Origin: Ianthella basta
Lineage: Eukaryota > Porifera > Demospongiae > Verongiida > Ianthellidae
Direction: 5' to 3'
DNA: 64,000 nucleotides
Assembly: GCA_964019415.1 (NCBI GenBank)
Contig: OZ025879.1
Span: forward strand, 2,292,310-2,356,309
The translations under genes and the position numbers were made by a program. The notes beneath the pieces are model-generated. The model searched no databases and had not been told where the DNA came from. It saw only the letters and a program-made list of their open reading frames with translations. This document shows, piece by piece, positions 1 to 40,489 of this stretch; the stretch's first letter is position 1, and the number at the start of each line of letters is the position of its first letter.

Positions 1-12095
<12,095 letters not shown>

Positions 12096-12507
12096 GGTTA
12101 TGGCTACCTCCTCCCAAAACAAGCCCCTCTGTGGCAAGAAGTGAGGTGGAGAATGCGACCTCTAAGAAATCTGCATAGGCGGACAAAGGAATGCATACAT
12201 GCACAGGTGAGTTAGAATAATGAGTGTGCACACTGTAGGCGGCAGAGTGTGTGGGCCACTACTCAAGATGTGAAAGATCGCAATTTGGATAAGTTGCACT
12301 TTACTCCAACCAGACAGCAGTGCTTTGCATCTGATGGTTACTTCCACCAACTGATGCACAGCAATCAGACTGCTTGCTGGCATATATAGCTCTGTTTATC
12401 TCGGAGTACAAATCTTTGGGCAATGACATGGAACTATCAGTGGGCGATGGCACATGAAGAGAAACAATCACACTGGACACCTCATTAAAGGTTAAACTGT
12501 ACAGTAT

Positions 12508-12550
<43 letters not shown>

Positions 12551-14101
12551 ACGTGCAGACACACAGACAAGCAAACACACATAATTATGCATGCACACAC
12601 CCACAGATACACACACGCACCAATCTGTGCGATACACAATATACTCATACATACCACACAGGTACACATACAAATAAACATACATACCTATATGCACAAA
12701 CACAGTGGCAATTCTTCAGACCCATACAGTGGAACCCGTTTAAGATGGTCACTGTGTAAAGCAGCCACCTCTCTAAAACAGCCAGCCTCCCTGGCCCCAA
12801 ATACCACTAAAACATTGCAATCTACCTCTGTAAAGCAGCCACCTCTCTATAAAGGTCAGTTAGAACTGGCCCACAGGTGGCCGTCTTAGACAGGTCCCAC
12901 TGTACTATTACTAATGACCCTTCCATTGATAAATTTCAAATCCCCAGTCAACAGAGTGGACAGGCAGACAATACAACGCACAAACTGAACACAGCTCTAA
13001 CACACTACTTGTATAGGGTACAACGTGCGCACAAGTGGCAGTTCAGGCCCCCAACAACAGAGGTCTTCAATTTTAGCAACATCAAAGGGACACAGGACAC
13101 ACTTCACCTCGTTGGTGAAAGGTCATGTTTCCAGCAATGCTCTGCAAGACACTATACAGGACAATGCGACCTGTGGGTAACTGTCTCCATACTGTCTCCT
13201 CTTTCAGTTTGGAGTGTCCCACTGCAGAGCTAGGCCAACAATGTAGCCTTTCCTCCTTGTCCAAATGCGGAACAGCCTCATCATCACACAGTGGACAAGT
13301 GAATGCAGCATATATATACACACACACAGCACACAAGTTGCGGTGCACCTACACCGTGTGTACATACCAAGCAGGTGGGATGGACCACACCATGCGTCAT
13401 GTCCTTCAATTACTGTAAATGAAATACAGCGAAGTTAGGTTGCAGACATCTGTCTGGCCACAGTACGCTCCCACTCCCCCACCCCCCACCCCCCCCCACA
13501 CACACATCCCACAAAGCGTTACAATATAATATGTTCGCTGGTGCAATGAAGCAGGGAAGAAGTGCTGTATACAGCTTACGAATGCAACAACACGAGCGAA
13601 TGCGCATCGGTGGCTCCCTTCGCATCCATCCTCTCCGACCATTACCAAGCCATCATAGTAGACGACACATGCTTATGCCCCGCTACGGGCACCACTTAGC
13701 ACAAGTGCTTTACCAACGTAGTAACAGCGACACCAGTAGCACAGATACCCCACACCGCTCTGGCACGCAGGTCCTCATGCCCTCACTATTGTTAAAGCTT
13801 GCTGCGAGCGTTCTACCACGCTGTGCCACGGATATAGCGTACACACACAGCAGATTGCGTGTTGTTGATGGATACATGAAGATTGACATCGCTTACCAGT
13901 TGCCAAAGATGTCCAGCGGCTTTCCGAGTCCCCTGTACACAGACGACCCCACGGGACGAAGGAAGCCTTATCCGGAAGTCAATAAGCTACCTTTGAGTAC
14001 ACTTAATATGACAGTGTATCAGTATAAATTATTACTACTACACACACCTCACACCATAAAATGGCTGACTACTGATTCTGCGGTCCGGTGGAGACTGAAC
14101 C
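12096..14101. promoter_or_regulatory. Divergent talin-XRN2 intergenic region
   Basis: About 2.0 kb separates the two start codons, which face away from each other, so this interval should hold both promoters and 5' UTRs. I see no convincing TATA box. It contains a (CA)n run at 12510-12549 and a TIR element at 12727-12902. Stretch 13540-14000 is comparatively CpG-rich and exon-like but shows no recognisable protein. Untranslated first exons cannot be excluded. Confidence 0.45.
12727..12902. mobile_element. 176-bp TIR element (MITE) with TA target duplication
   Basis: Begins CAGTGGAACCCG and ends GGTCCCACTG, with TA on both sides (12725-12726, 12903-12904). The terminal CAGTGG and TA target match the Tc1/mariner-pogo superfamily and resemble the terminus at 3717. 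Internal sub-repeats (AAAGCAGCCACCTCTCT) occur twice. There is no coding capacity. Confidence 0.8.
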
Positions 14102-31941
<17,840 letters not shown>

Positions 31942-32618
31942 CTCTTTCCATCATGATGACATACTGTATTTGGATGTAATGTATCTTTCACGGCATTATA
32001 ATATAATTTACTCTTATGTGCATATGGATGTACGGCATATTTTGTTGTGATCTCAAGTGCATGCACTATAGGAATTATCATAAATTATATACATTGATAA
32101 GTTAGCTATAGACATCAATTGCATATTGTTGCTGCTCATTGCATGCAATAATTATTAATACGCATGTGATCAGTGTGCTATAGGCCTATATTATACTGTA
32201 TAATAACATTACACATAATATATAGGCTGCTTTAGGTGGTGTCTGCCCGCCCTAGCTTGCAATTGCAATCATAATTATTATTCTGTCTGTATATAAAGAG
32301 TTGCATTGCTTTGAACCTGGATATGCAAACATAATTTATATGGCAATTGAGAGGACACATTGAACTAGGAGACAATGAACAAGGATGGAACTATTTAGGA
32401 GCTAGGAGTGCAGCTACACAAATGACTGTCCTTGCAGACTCATGCACATTATTCAAACTTGAATGATTCAATGTATGTATGTAATGTACAATGTACAGTA
32501 ATTGTACCACCATGTTCAAGTTTCATAGTGTCTACATTCACATGTCATGCAACAAACTCATGTTAGCTAGTGGTGATGTTATGTGTATAAGTACCAAGTA
32601 ATTGTGAGTTGGACTACT
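31942..32618. other. Intergenic, between XRN2 stop and R2 stop (convergent)
   Basis: AT-rich. No gene seen. Its counterparts follow X2 (51371-52058) and X3 (60241-60751) at obvious similarity, so it belongs to the duplicated unit. Confidence 0.6.
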
Positions 32619-32624
32619 TTTATT
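32619..32624 (-). terminator. Poly(A) signal adjacent to the R2 stop codon
   Basis: AATAAA on the minus strand one base after TAG, as in R1. The signal is AATATA in R3 and absent at this place in R4. Confidence 0.5.
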
Positions 32625-32625
32625 G

Positions 32626-35600
32626 CTACATGTTGGTGCTGTCCTCTTCCCCCGGAATGTACTGACTGTCAGTTGGACTAGTACCAGTTGCGGTTGCAGT
32701 GACATCATCCTGAGGCAGTCCAGCACGCAGCTCTGTTATGTTAATTAGCCCTCCCAGTCTTTGCCTTGGGTCCTCAATGAGTAGTGACTCATTTAGTGGG
32801 GTTTCTGGTTCGTTTCTCTTCCAGCACCGTTTAGGTGGATACTTCACTCGCACCTTATGTATGACAAGCCCAGCTATGTATATGAGGGGTAGGTAGATGA
32901 GGACCAGCTGAATGATGCTGCATGCCTGCTTGTAGGGGAGAGTGGTGCTCTCCTTGCTCTTGTGCATGCTCAGCAATAGGATAAGTGCATAGTCAGCAGT
33001 AATGACCATATCCACAGTGTTTAGTAGGTGCTTCTTGTAAGGCTGACAGGCAGCTACCATTAACAGAAAGATGAGTGCAGTGAGAAGCTGAATGAAGAGT
33101 GCATCCTCTGCTCTTGGTGTGAAGATGACTGCAGACAGTTGTATGATGCGGAAGAACAGAAGGAAAGATGCAAAACAGCGGCACCTATCTTTGTAGCAGC
33201 CTTGCAGGACATTCACAAAGTGGTACACCCATCGGTCTGTATAGACATTGCTGCAGAATGTTGGTATGAACTGGAATTTCTTAATGCATTTGATCTTTGA
33301 GTAGAATATCAGTCTTCCGACAAGTTGTGGAAAGAGTGGTAAGGAGAGGAGAAGAACTGATGGTAGTAGTACAAACATCCCAACAATGATAATAGCTGGA
33401 ATGAGAGCAGCAATGTGATCAGCAGAGCCGTAGTGTGTTGTCCCTTGCCACCACACTCTGTGCTGAGCTGTTCCGTCAAAAGCTGTGATGGTCTGCCTCA
33501 CCAGGATATAGGCTGAAGTGACCATGAACCGTGTGAATCCCAGGATGACAAAGTCTGCTAGTGCCTTGTCGTAAGACCTCTCATTTGATATCTTTGTCTT
33601 CCACTTCCGCAGACGTCTCAGACATCGATCAACTGGATGGCAGCAAATCCATTTTTCTGCTGAGCGATCGAGAACAACAAGGACTATTGTGACTGTGAGG
33701 GGAAATAGTCCAATGGCATAGTTGAGCAGCAGCATATGTAAAGTGGACAGGCTTGCAGTGGGAGTGAAACAATAGGGAGGGAGAAGTACTCCAAAGAACT
33801 CAAGGTTCCAAATGCCATAAAGAAAGCGATATAGTTTCACAAACCACATATAGCCCCACAACCCAGTCTCCATCTCTCCTCTGATGTTGGAGAAGCTCAG
33901 TAGCTGTGCAAATAACAAGAACGAATTGAGTTTACCTGAGATGAAGTCCACATTGAAGATCAACATGAAGGCCAAGAGGATCAGCATAGGCAACCACTCA
34001 CTGACAATCCAGACAATTATTCCAGCTCTGCTCAAGGCTCCATCACATGCAGTGCACACTCCGTTGAGTCCATTGAGGTTGGCTGGCATACTGTGTCCCT
34101 CCATGCATTCACCACACAGTACCCCTCTGCGGTTGTTCGGAGCACACAAGAGGTCCTCCAGCAATTCCATCGATTGGTTCTGAGGAAGAGGCTGCACTGA
34201 AGGAGAACAGTACCCCGGTGGACAGGGAGCTGTGAAGAACCTCAGCCCATTACAAGTGTATTGTGTTGTGCTGTCTGATTGAAGGTATCCTGCCCAGTGA
34301 TTCTTGTCAAGAACTGCATGGAAACTGTCTTGTTTGCACTCTAGTATGCCTTGTAGTCCAATGTTGGCACAGATACATGTTCCAAGGTTGTCTTCATCTG
34401 TGTATATGTAGCCTGGAGGACAGCACTGCATTTCAATGTCCACTTGTATCAAGAGATTAGTGTTGTCCACTGACTGAAGAGTCAGTTTAGCTTTCCCATG
34501 GAGTTCTAAGCTATTGGCCAAAAATATTGATGTTTGGTTAAATGGAGTACCATGAAGGATGACTCTGAAATCAGAGGTGAACTTTGAAAAGGGATTAACT
34601 TTGAATGAAAAATTCCAAGGAATTACCTGTACAGTAAAGACAGAGCTTACAACATTCCCAATATCGTCAATAACTGCCCCAAATAGTGGAGTAGTTTGTT
34701 TTCCTGGGATGAATGCCTTTGTCTGGTGTAGTGTACTGGAGTTCCATCCTAAGACATGGCTGGGCCCAGAAACTATTTCTCCATGGTAACTGCTGCAGTT
34801 GGATTCCTCTGTAAGTTGCTCACAGGTGGATGCACAACCAGAAGGTATAAAGCAGAAAGGAGGAGATGACGTGAATATGTGATCATTTGTATTGGTTCTG
34901 CTACTATGTTCTTCAAAACTGTTAATGAGTCTGGACTGTAAGCATCCCTTTATGTCAGTGACATAGATGGAGTTTCCTTCTGCTCTTGCCCTGTTGTTAA
35001 TGAATGTGATATTCGTGCCCCCCCAAGGTAAAGGTGAATATACGATTTGTAATGCGAATTGGAGAAAACATGAGAATGAATTAGCTTGAAGCTGAGCAAA
35101 GTTAGCATAAATGGCACCACCACGATTGAAGGCATAGTTATTGTCAAATAGCAAGTGGACTTCCTCAGAGATTTGTATGTAACTTTCTCCTATTAATGCA
35201 ACTCCGCCTCCATGTGTAGCTACACAGTCCAGTACACGAACATCACTGTTCATCTGTATGTCCATCTCAGCATCAACCACCACTATCCCTTGGCTAGAGC
35301 CACCACAAGACACAAACAAGTACTCCTGCACAAATACTTTAACAGCTTTTATGTAAACTAATCCTTGTCCAGACGGCATTATCTGTACTTCCTTATCAGG
35401 ATCATAACATCTGCGGCTTTTCTGCAGCATTTCTAGCTCCTCTAGCCATGCTCCTGGAATCATTTGTAAGTTGTTGTCTTTCATCTGCCATCGAGGTTTT
35501 GCCATCTGTACCAAGGTAGGATTTCTATAATGTTGTATTGTATTACCATAGAGGTGAATTCCTTTGTACAGCCTCTTTCCTTTGTTTGGAAAGGCCTCCA

Positions 35601-37464
35601 TTGCAATAGCCTGGCTGTATGCAGCTGTGTTGTTGACAAAGGTGCATCCAAACACCACCAAATTGTACCTACTGTCAGAGTAGGTCTGATCATTTCCATA
35701 GTAGAGCACAGACAGTCCACCTCCAGCGGCCCCAACAGCTTGATTATGGAAGAAGGTAGCCAAACTCATTTTCACCACATTGGTAATTCTGACTTTGCTA
35801 GTTGCAAACCCAACATGAATGCCTCCGCCCATTCTGCTCTGGATGTTGGACTGAAGTAGGATGTTGTGGGTAATGCCAGTACTTTTTATAGTTACATCAT
35901 TTTTTGAAGCAGTGTCTTGAAAAATGAGGAAGAACCCTGCCCCATATTTCATGGCTTGGTTACCAATTATTTGCCCACTTACAAAGCTGAATACGTTCCT
36001 GTCATTGTTGTCTTGAAAATCTACAAAAGCACCACCACCGCTTTGTGCCCAATTGAAGCCTACTGTTGTTTCTATTATTCTAACATCATTAAAATGACAA
36101 AATTGTGTAAAGGACACACAGAGGCCACCTCCAAATTTCCCTCGATTGTATGCAAGAACAGATGCTGCAACTAAAACTTTGTTTCGAATGGTATCTTCCA
36201 TGAATGTAATCTCTAGTCCCACTCTCCTTGATGGTGGTGCCACTACTGTGTTTGGTATTTGGCTTGCAGTGTAAATGCTCTTAACTATATGTTCATATGA
36301 CCAGTGCCATAATTCAGGTAACACTGTAGTTGCAAAGCCAGGCCAAATTCTGCAATTAGACACAAGACTGTGGTCCACAATTACAGAATTTTTATTTGCT
36401 CTCCTGTTCAGTTGAATTTGTATTCCGGCACTGATAGTGCTATTAGCTACCTTATGTTCTATAGGTTTGTCATTAATGAGGCTTGAATTATTGCCACAGT
36501 AAAGCAGTGACTGTGATACTGGTTGGAATCCTGTGTCAAGTTCCTTTTGCCACCCACTGACCACTGAGATATGTCGTAGCATAATATTGTTCAGCGTGGC
36601 ATAGAGATGAAGCCTAACAGAGATCCCCCCTGCCCTGGAATGATAGGCACCAATGTCCAGAATGGCCACATTTGACACTGACACATCGTGAGAACCCATG
36701 TATACATCTATCAAAATGCCATAGCAGTCACTTGGTGGCACGACAGATTGTGGTGATTTGTAACCTTGTCTGACAATTCCCACATTGGTAATTGATATGT
36801 TTGCTTCAGTCGTTGCTGTGGCAATTGAAATGGCATTACCCCATCCATTTACCTGTATGATGTAGACATTGCTGAGATGAATTGAGGTAACTGGTATGTA
36901 GCATCCAATACCATTACTGTTGGTATGCTCAGTAAGGAGAAGCTCAACATCTCGCATTGTTACATTTGTGCACAAGTAGAAGTACACAGAGTAGAAGCTA
37001 ACTGTTGTTTGGCCTTCCTCTTGTTGAGGTCCTCTGCAGTTGTGAAATCTTAGCCCTTCCACTGTGATGTTTGCCGCCTCTCTGAATGCTAGATGTGAAC
37101 CATTGACACACTGCACCACAGGTAGCATACTACCTCCACTACAGTACCCTTGTATGTGTATACCTACCAGATTATTGAATGGTGATGTCTGGGCAAGGCT
37201 GTTCTGCAGCTTTAATTCATGGGTACCACAGCCAATGCGAATTGTAGTATAATTTTGAACATGGCTGAAGGCGTAGAGCAGGGTCCTACAAGGGACCACT
37301 GAGGTGGAATGCATTGTGCCATGGCTCCAACATGTGTGGTTGTCCGCACCTTCTTTTTCAACCCTCAGCTCCTTCCATCTCTGTGGTATTGGTGAGCACA
37401 GTGAAAGTGTCCACATCCTTGCTAGCAGTAAGACTGCTGCACAGTAGGTTGCGTGCGATGCCAT
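32626..37464 (-). CDS. R2: beta-helix / polytopic membrane protein, class B
   Basis: Intact single-exon paralogue, also 1612 aa from MASHATYCAAVLLL, whose acceptor (CCCTTTTACAG) sits 19 bases upstream of the ATG. The layout is the same as R1. The membrane domain and tail are nearly identical by eye to R1 (shared IIVW, FRIIQLSAVIFTPRA, CQPYKKHLLNTVD, LRAGLPQDDVTAT). The ectodomain differs extensively: FYLCTNVTMRDVELLLTEH, YGILIDVYMGSHDV and an SFVSGQIIGNQAMKYGAG stretch define class B, shared with R4 and R5. The Cys-rich segment is conserved (GVLCGECMEGHS). It lies about 0.7 kb beyond the XRN2 stop and is transcribed towards it. Family and ligand are unknown. Confidence 0.88.
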   Translation of the reverse strand: MASHATYCAAVLLLARMWTLSLCSPIPQRWKELRVEKEGADNHTCWSHGTMHSTSVVPCRTLLYAFSHVQNYTTIRIGCGTHELKLQNSLAQTSPFNNLVGIHIQGYCSGGSMLPVVQCVNGSHLAFREAANITVEGLRFHNCRGPQQEEGQTTVSFYSVYFYLCTNVTMRDVELLLTEHTNSNGIGCYIPVTSIHLSNVYIIQVNGWGNAISIATATTEANISITNVGIVRQGYKSPQSVVPPSDCYGILIDVYMGSHDVSVSNVAILDIGAYHSRAGGISVRLHLYATLNNIMLRHISVVSGWQKELDTGFQPVSQSLLYCGNNSSLINDKPIEHKVANSTISAGIQIQLNRRANKNSVIVDHSLVSNCRIWPGFATTVLPELWHWSYEHIVKSIYTASQIPNTVVAPPSRRVGLEITFMEDTIRNKVLVAASVLAYNRGKFGGGLCVSFTQFCHFNDVRIIETTVGFNWAQSGGGAFVDFQDNNDRNVFSFVSGQIIGNQAMKYGAGFFLIFQDTASKNDVTIKSTGITHNILLQSNIQSRMGGGIHVGFATSKVRITNVVKMSLATFFHNQAVGAAGGGLSVLYYGNDQTYSDSRYNLVVFGCTFVNNTAAYSQAIAMEAFPNKGKRLYKGIHLYGNTIQHYRNPTLVQMAKPRWQMKDNNLQMIPGAWLEELEMLQKSRRCYDPDKEVQIMPSGQGLVYIKAVKVFVQEYLFVSCGGSSQGIVVVDAEMDIQMNSDVRVLDCVATHGGGVALIGESYIQISEEVHLLFDNNYAFNRGGAIYANFAQLQANSFSCFLQFALQIVYSPLPWGGTNITFINNRARAEGNSIYVTDIKGCLQSRLINSFEEHSSRTNTNDHIFTSSPPFCFIPSGCASTCEQLTEESNCSSYHGEIVSGPSHVLGWNSSTLHQTKAFIPGKQTTPLFGAVIDDIGNVVSSVFTVQVIPWNFSFKVNPFSKFTSDFRVILHGTPFNQTSIFLANSLELHGKAKLTLQSVDNTNLLIQVDIEMQCCPPGYIYTDEDNLGTCICANIGLQGILECKQDSFHAVLDKNHWAGYLQSDSTTQYTCNGLRFFTAPCPPGYCSPSVQPLPQNQSMELLEDLLCAPNNRRGVLCGECMEGHSMPANLNGLNGVCTACDGALSRAGIIVWIVSEWLPMLILLAFMLIFNVDFISGKLNSFLLFAQLLSFSNIRGEMETGLWGYMWFVKLYRFLYGIWNLEFFGVLLPPYCFTPTASLSTLHMLLLNYAIGLFPLTVTIVLVVLDRSAEKWICCHPVDRCLRRLRKWKTKISNERSYDKALADFVILGFTRFMVTSAYILVRQTITAFDGTAQHRVWWQGTTHYGSADHIAALIPAIIIVGMFVLLPSVLLLSLPLFPQLVGRLIFYSKIKCIKKFQFIPTFCSNVYTDRWVYHFVNVLQGCYKDRCRCFASFLLFFRIIQLSAVIFTPRAEDALFIQLLTALIFLLMVAACQPYKKHLLNTVDMVITADYALILLLSMHKSKESTTLPYKQACSIIQLVLIYLPLIYIAGLVIHKVRVKYPPKRCWKRNEPETPLNESLLIEDPRQRLGGLINITELRAGLPQDDVTATATGTSPTDSQYIPGEEDSTNM

Positions 37465-37483
37465 CTCTCCAATGTGAGAGCAC

Positions 37484-37557
37484 CTGTAAAAGGGATAGTG
37501 CTTAGAATACACATGGCTTGTAAACTAACTGTGAGTTGTTCATTGATGATGCCTTAC
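37484..37557 (-). other. R2 5'-UTR intron (74 nt)
   Basis: Donor CCAGAG|GTAAGGCATC and acceptor CTATCCCTTTTACAG|GTG at 37483. Same position relative to the ATG as in the other R genes. Confidence 0.6.
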
Positions 37558-38224
37558 CTCTGGCCTTGTCTTCCACCACCTGTGAAGTGCTGCTTGCCTC
37601 TGAAGTAGTACAATACTGTGTGTGCTTGGATGTGCTGCAGTCAAATCTTATAACACCGGTACCACTGCTGTTGCGAAGGTTTGTTTGTGATTAATGCATC
37701 TATACTCCTGTCTCTATATAGCCTTTCAGGCCACTTTACTTTTGTGTACATCATTCTTCTGTGATAATTGCTTATTGTGTTTTGTGTTGTGTACTCTGTG
37801 TTTCATGTTCAGTTGTGACATATGGGCCCATTCATTAACCCATCTGTGTGTAAACTGATATTGAATTGAGCTGAATAGCAATGAATTTGGGAATCAACTA
37901 TCAATAATTTCTATTGTGAGGTATCATGTGTCCAATCGTCTTGAGTTAAGGGGCAGAGATTGTCCCTTTAAATTGGCCGTGTCTGCTCGTACTGTACATC
38001 AATGGCTACTGTAAACTTGTACACTCTGCTGCCATCATAATAGACTCTAACTGGCCCCGATCTGAAGTAGGGCCGTATATAACATCTTGGGTTCTCAGTC
38101 ACAGCAGAGCATCCACTGTATCGAAGTTTTTCTTGCTTAACTAAGTGGAATAGTAAATAAATTGATGATCAAACTAAGATTCGCTCAGCAGCATCTTGCT
38201 GAGGCAAAATTTAAAGGTACACAT
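37558..38224. other. R2 5' flank, then unrelated sequence
   Basis: Similar to the flanks of R1, R3 and R4 up to about 37915 (shared TTCATGTTCAGTTGTGA and GGGCCCATTCAT). After that, similarity to the array is lost and the insertion block begins. The start of the block has GTATATAAC and AATAAA-like motifs but no recognisable gene. Confidence 0.5.
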
Positions 38225-39030
38225 TGAGGAGGATTGGAGAAGGCTTGGAGGTAATTGATTCCAGATGAAGGGGGCATTTACAAAATAGGAGAATCAAAAA
38301 GAATGAACACGGGATTGGGGAATTGTGAGTGAGTAAGCGTGAGATCTGAGGGTTCTACTTTTAAAAGCGGAGCAATCAGAGAACGTGATGCAGTCGATGC
38401 TACGGATAATCTTAAATGTCTGGCACTGGTAAAGAAGTAGATGCCGCTGATGAGGAGTGAGCCACTGGAGGTCATGGCAGGAGTTCAGGTAGACCAACAG
38501 TTTCGTTGCTTATCCCATCTAGCTCCGCTCGTTCATCTAGCTGCCTGCCTCTGCACCTTCTCTATGGTGTTGATGTGTTTTTTGTTTGTAAGGTGCCCAG
38601 ACAGGAACAGAGTACTCCAGAATGTGACGCACCAGTGCAGCATATGCTCCCATCTTGGCATCTCTGCAGCAACCCTGCATTGTCCTCCTCAATGAAATAA
38701 GGATGCAAGAGGCCTTGGCTGTCACTTCAGAAGTGTGGTCTCCCCACTTCAGCTTGTTGTTGATGGTGACACCCAGATACCTGAAGGCATCCACTCATTC
38801 AAAGGTGTTGTTGTTGATGCTGTAGGTGAAAGAGGGGAGCTTCTTCTTCCATGTGATGCACGTCACTTTGCATTTCCTGGTGTTTAAGGGGAGCTGCCAC
38901 CTCTTGACACCACCTGGAGAGCCTGGTGATATCCTCCTGAAGAGCAGCACAGTCCTGGTGGGTTGAGACCTTGCGGTAGATTGTGCAGTCATCTTGCTCA
39001 TTACTTTCTGTGTCTTCCTCAAGGGCGCCT
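38225..39030 (-). mobile_element. LINE fragment: C-terminal reverse transcriptase and tail (Jockey/CR1-like)
   Basis: Minus-strand pieces in order: DDCTIYRKVSTHQDCAAL, LSRWCQE, PLNTRKCKVTCITW, then FRYLGVTINNKLKWGDH and HILEYSVPVWAPY, then a tail with SRTLRSHAYSLTIPQSR and FVNAPFIWNQLPP. This order is typical of non-LTR RT C-termini. The frame changes near 38795 and below 38537, so it is dead and 5'-truncated. Clade is uncertain. Confidence 0.8.
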
Positions 39031-39045
39031 TCCTGGAACCTCACG

Positions 39046-39500
39046 TACCATTGTACACTATCTTCGTTACTCTACCGCTACTAACCTCCTCAAATCTTTT
39101 CTTCCAGTTCTGCTGCCATCTATTCACCAAATCCAAAACTTCCTACTGCCTCAGTCTGCTCCTAAGTTCCACATACCTTATCCTGTCTGATCTTGACACC
39201 CTCTCTATCCATCTCATCACCTCATCTGTGTAGCCTGTATTCGTCCTTTATGTCTTGCCTGCAAAGCCCACACTGCACATCCATAGGTCAAGGTGGGTTT
39301 CACCATAGCATTTACCACTCTCAATTTCATACCTTTTGTCAATTCTTTCGTTTCCAACATTGTGCTTCCAATTGTCTCAACCATCCTCGACGCCATTCCT
39401 ATTCTCTGCTTCACCTCACTGTTCATACTACCTATCACTACTAATCATTGCCCTAAGTACTTCATCTCCTTCACTAGCTCCACACTCTAACCATTAACTT
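39046..39500 (-). mobile_element. Second LINE fragment (different RT family)
   Basis: The minus strand encodes EMKYLG, then (after a frame break) NSEVKQRIGMASRM, KLRVVNAMVKPTLTYGCAVW and QMRYLRRVEGVSRLDRVRN-like remains with further breaks. This is the thumb/C-terminal part of a LINE RT, distinct from the neighbouring fragment. Which inserted first cannot be told. Confidence 0.75.
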
Positions 39501-39620
39501 AAACATTACATACCTCATGCAAAGGTGATCTTACAGCAAAGATAATGGTGGCATCTATGTACGTAATAGCATCTAATAACGGACTGTGGCCTGGTGGATG
39601 TGCCACGTAATAGTTAAAAT

Positions 39621-39730
39621 AAATGCCGCCCAAGAGGTGTCTGCGGGATTTAAAACACGAAGCTCGAGGGCGCGAAGCGCCCGAGTGCTGAGTGGTCTAA
39701 ATCTTCGCAGACACCGATTGGTCGGCATTT
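39621..39730. mobile_element. 110-bp nested foldback
   Basis: Outer ends AAATGCCG/CGGCATTT, middle arms GTGTCTGCGGGATTTA and TAAATCTTCGCAGACAC, and an inner near-perfect palindrome CTCGAGGGCG...CGCCCGAG. Little unpaired sequence remains. Confidence 0.7.
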
Positions 39731-39990
39731 AAGTAATATAGATCCAAACACTGTTCACTAATCCAATGAAAATCCTCTCCACTAGCTCCTCTTGACGACG
39801 CCCGCGTCATTGGCAACGGATGATGATGCGGAAGCTCAATAAAAGAACTTTACGGCACCCGTAATCTTTCTCGTTACACTCCTTCACCGTCTGCCCTTAC
39901 TCCTGCTTCGTAGGGAGGTCATTCGGCGAGAACTGAAGGAAAAACTCGCAGCGACAAGCTCGTATCACAGCAGATACAAAATGGCAGTGA

Positions 39991-40197
39991 TGACGTCACT
40001 ATACACTTCACGCGCACTCTGCCCGCAACATACGCGTATGGGATTTATCGTCACGCGCACTCTGCCCGCCACGTACGTGTATGGGATTTATCGTCACGCG
40101 CACTCTGCCCGCCACGTACGTCTACGGGATTTACAATCACGCGCGAAGCTTCTCTGCAATTTAGAATCATTGTTTAGACGCACGTTACCATGGCAAC
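39991..40197. repeat. CpG-rich 43-bp tandem repeats with CRE and X-box motifs
   Basis: Units starting TCACGCGCACTCTGCCCGC at 40008, 40051 and 40094 each end GGGATTTA. TGACGTCA (CRE palindrome) precedes at 39991-39998, and GTTACCATGGCAAC (X-box-like) follows at 40184-40197. CpG content is much higher than in the surroundings. It might be a promoter of an inserted element; no transcript can be assigned. Confidence 0.6.
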
Positions 40198-40489
40198 GGG
40201 ATCTATAATAGAGAGGACACATTGCACTGAGAGACAGCTATTCTACCAGTGACTAAAGTTTACCTTTGAGTGCAGCTACGTACACAAATGAATTTGCTTG
40301 CAGACTCACATTAAACTCGAACACTGACACTTTAAATGATGAACAGTTTAGTTACAAGGTAAATGTACTGCCATGCATGCTCATGTTGGTGTCAACATTT
40401 ACATGTCATGCAACAGCTAGTGGTGATGTTACTATATGCATATACTGTAAGTACCAAGTAAATATGAGTTGGACTACCTACGTATATTG

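Noticed and set aside
13082-13348. Minus-strand ORF with CPLCDDE
   Set aside because: A zinc-binding look but no recognisable domain, and alternative frames look equally plausible. An unannotated small gene between talin and XRN2 cannot be excluded.
37915-38225. Possible solo-LTR-like segment (TATA-like and AATAAA-like motifs)
   Set aside because: No second copy, no clear ends and no target duplication seen.
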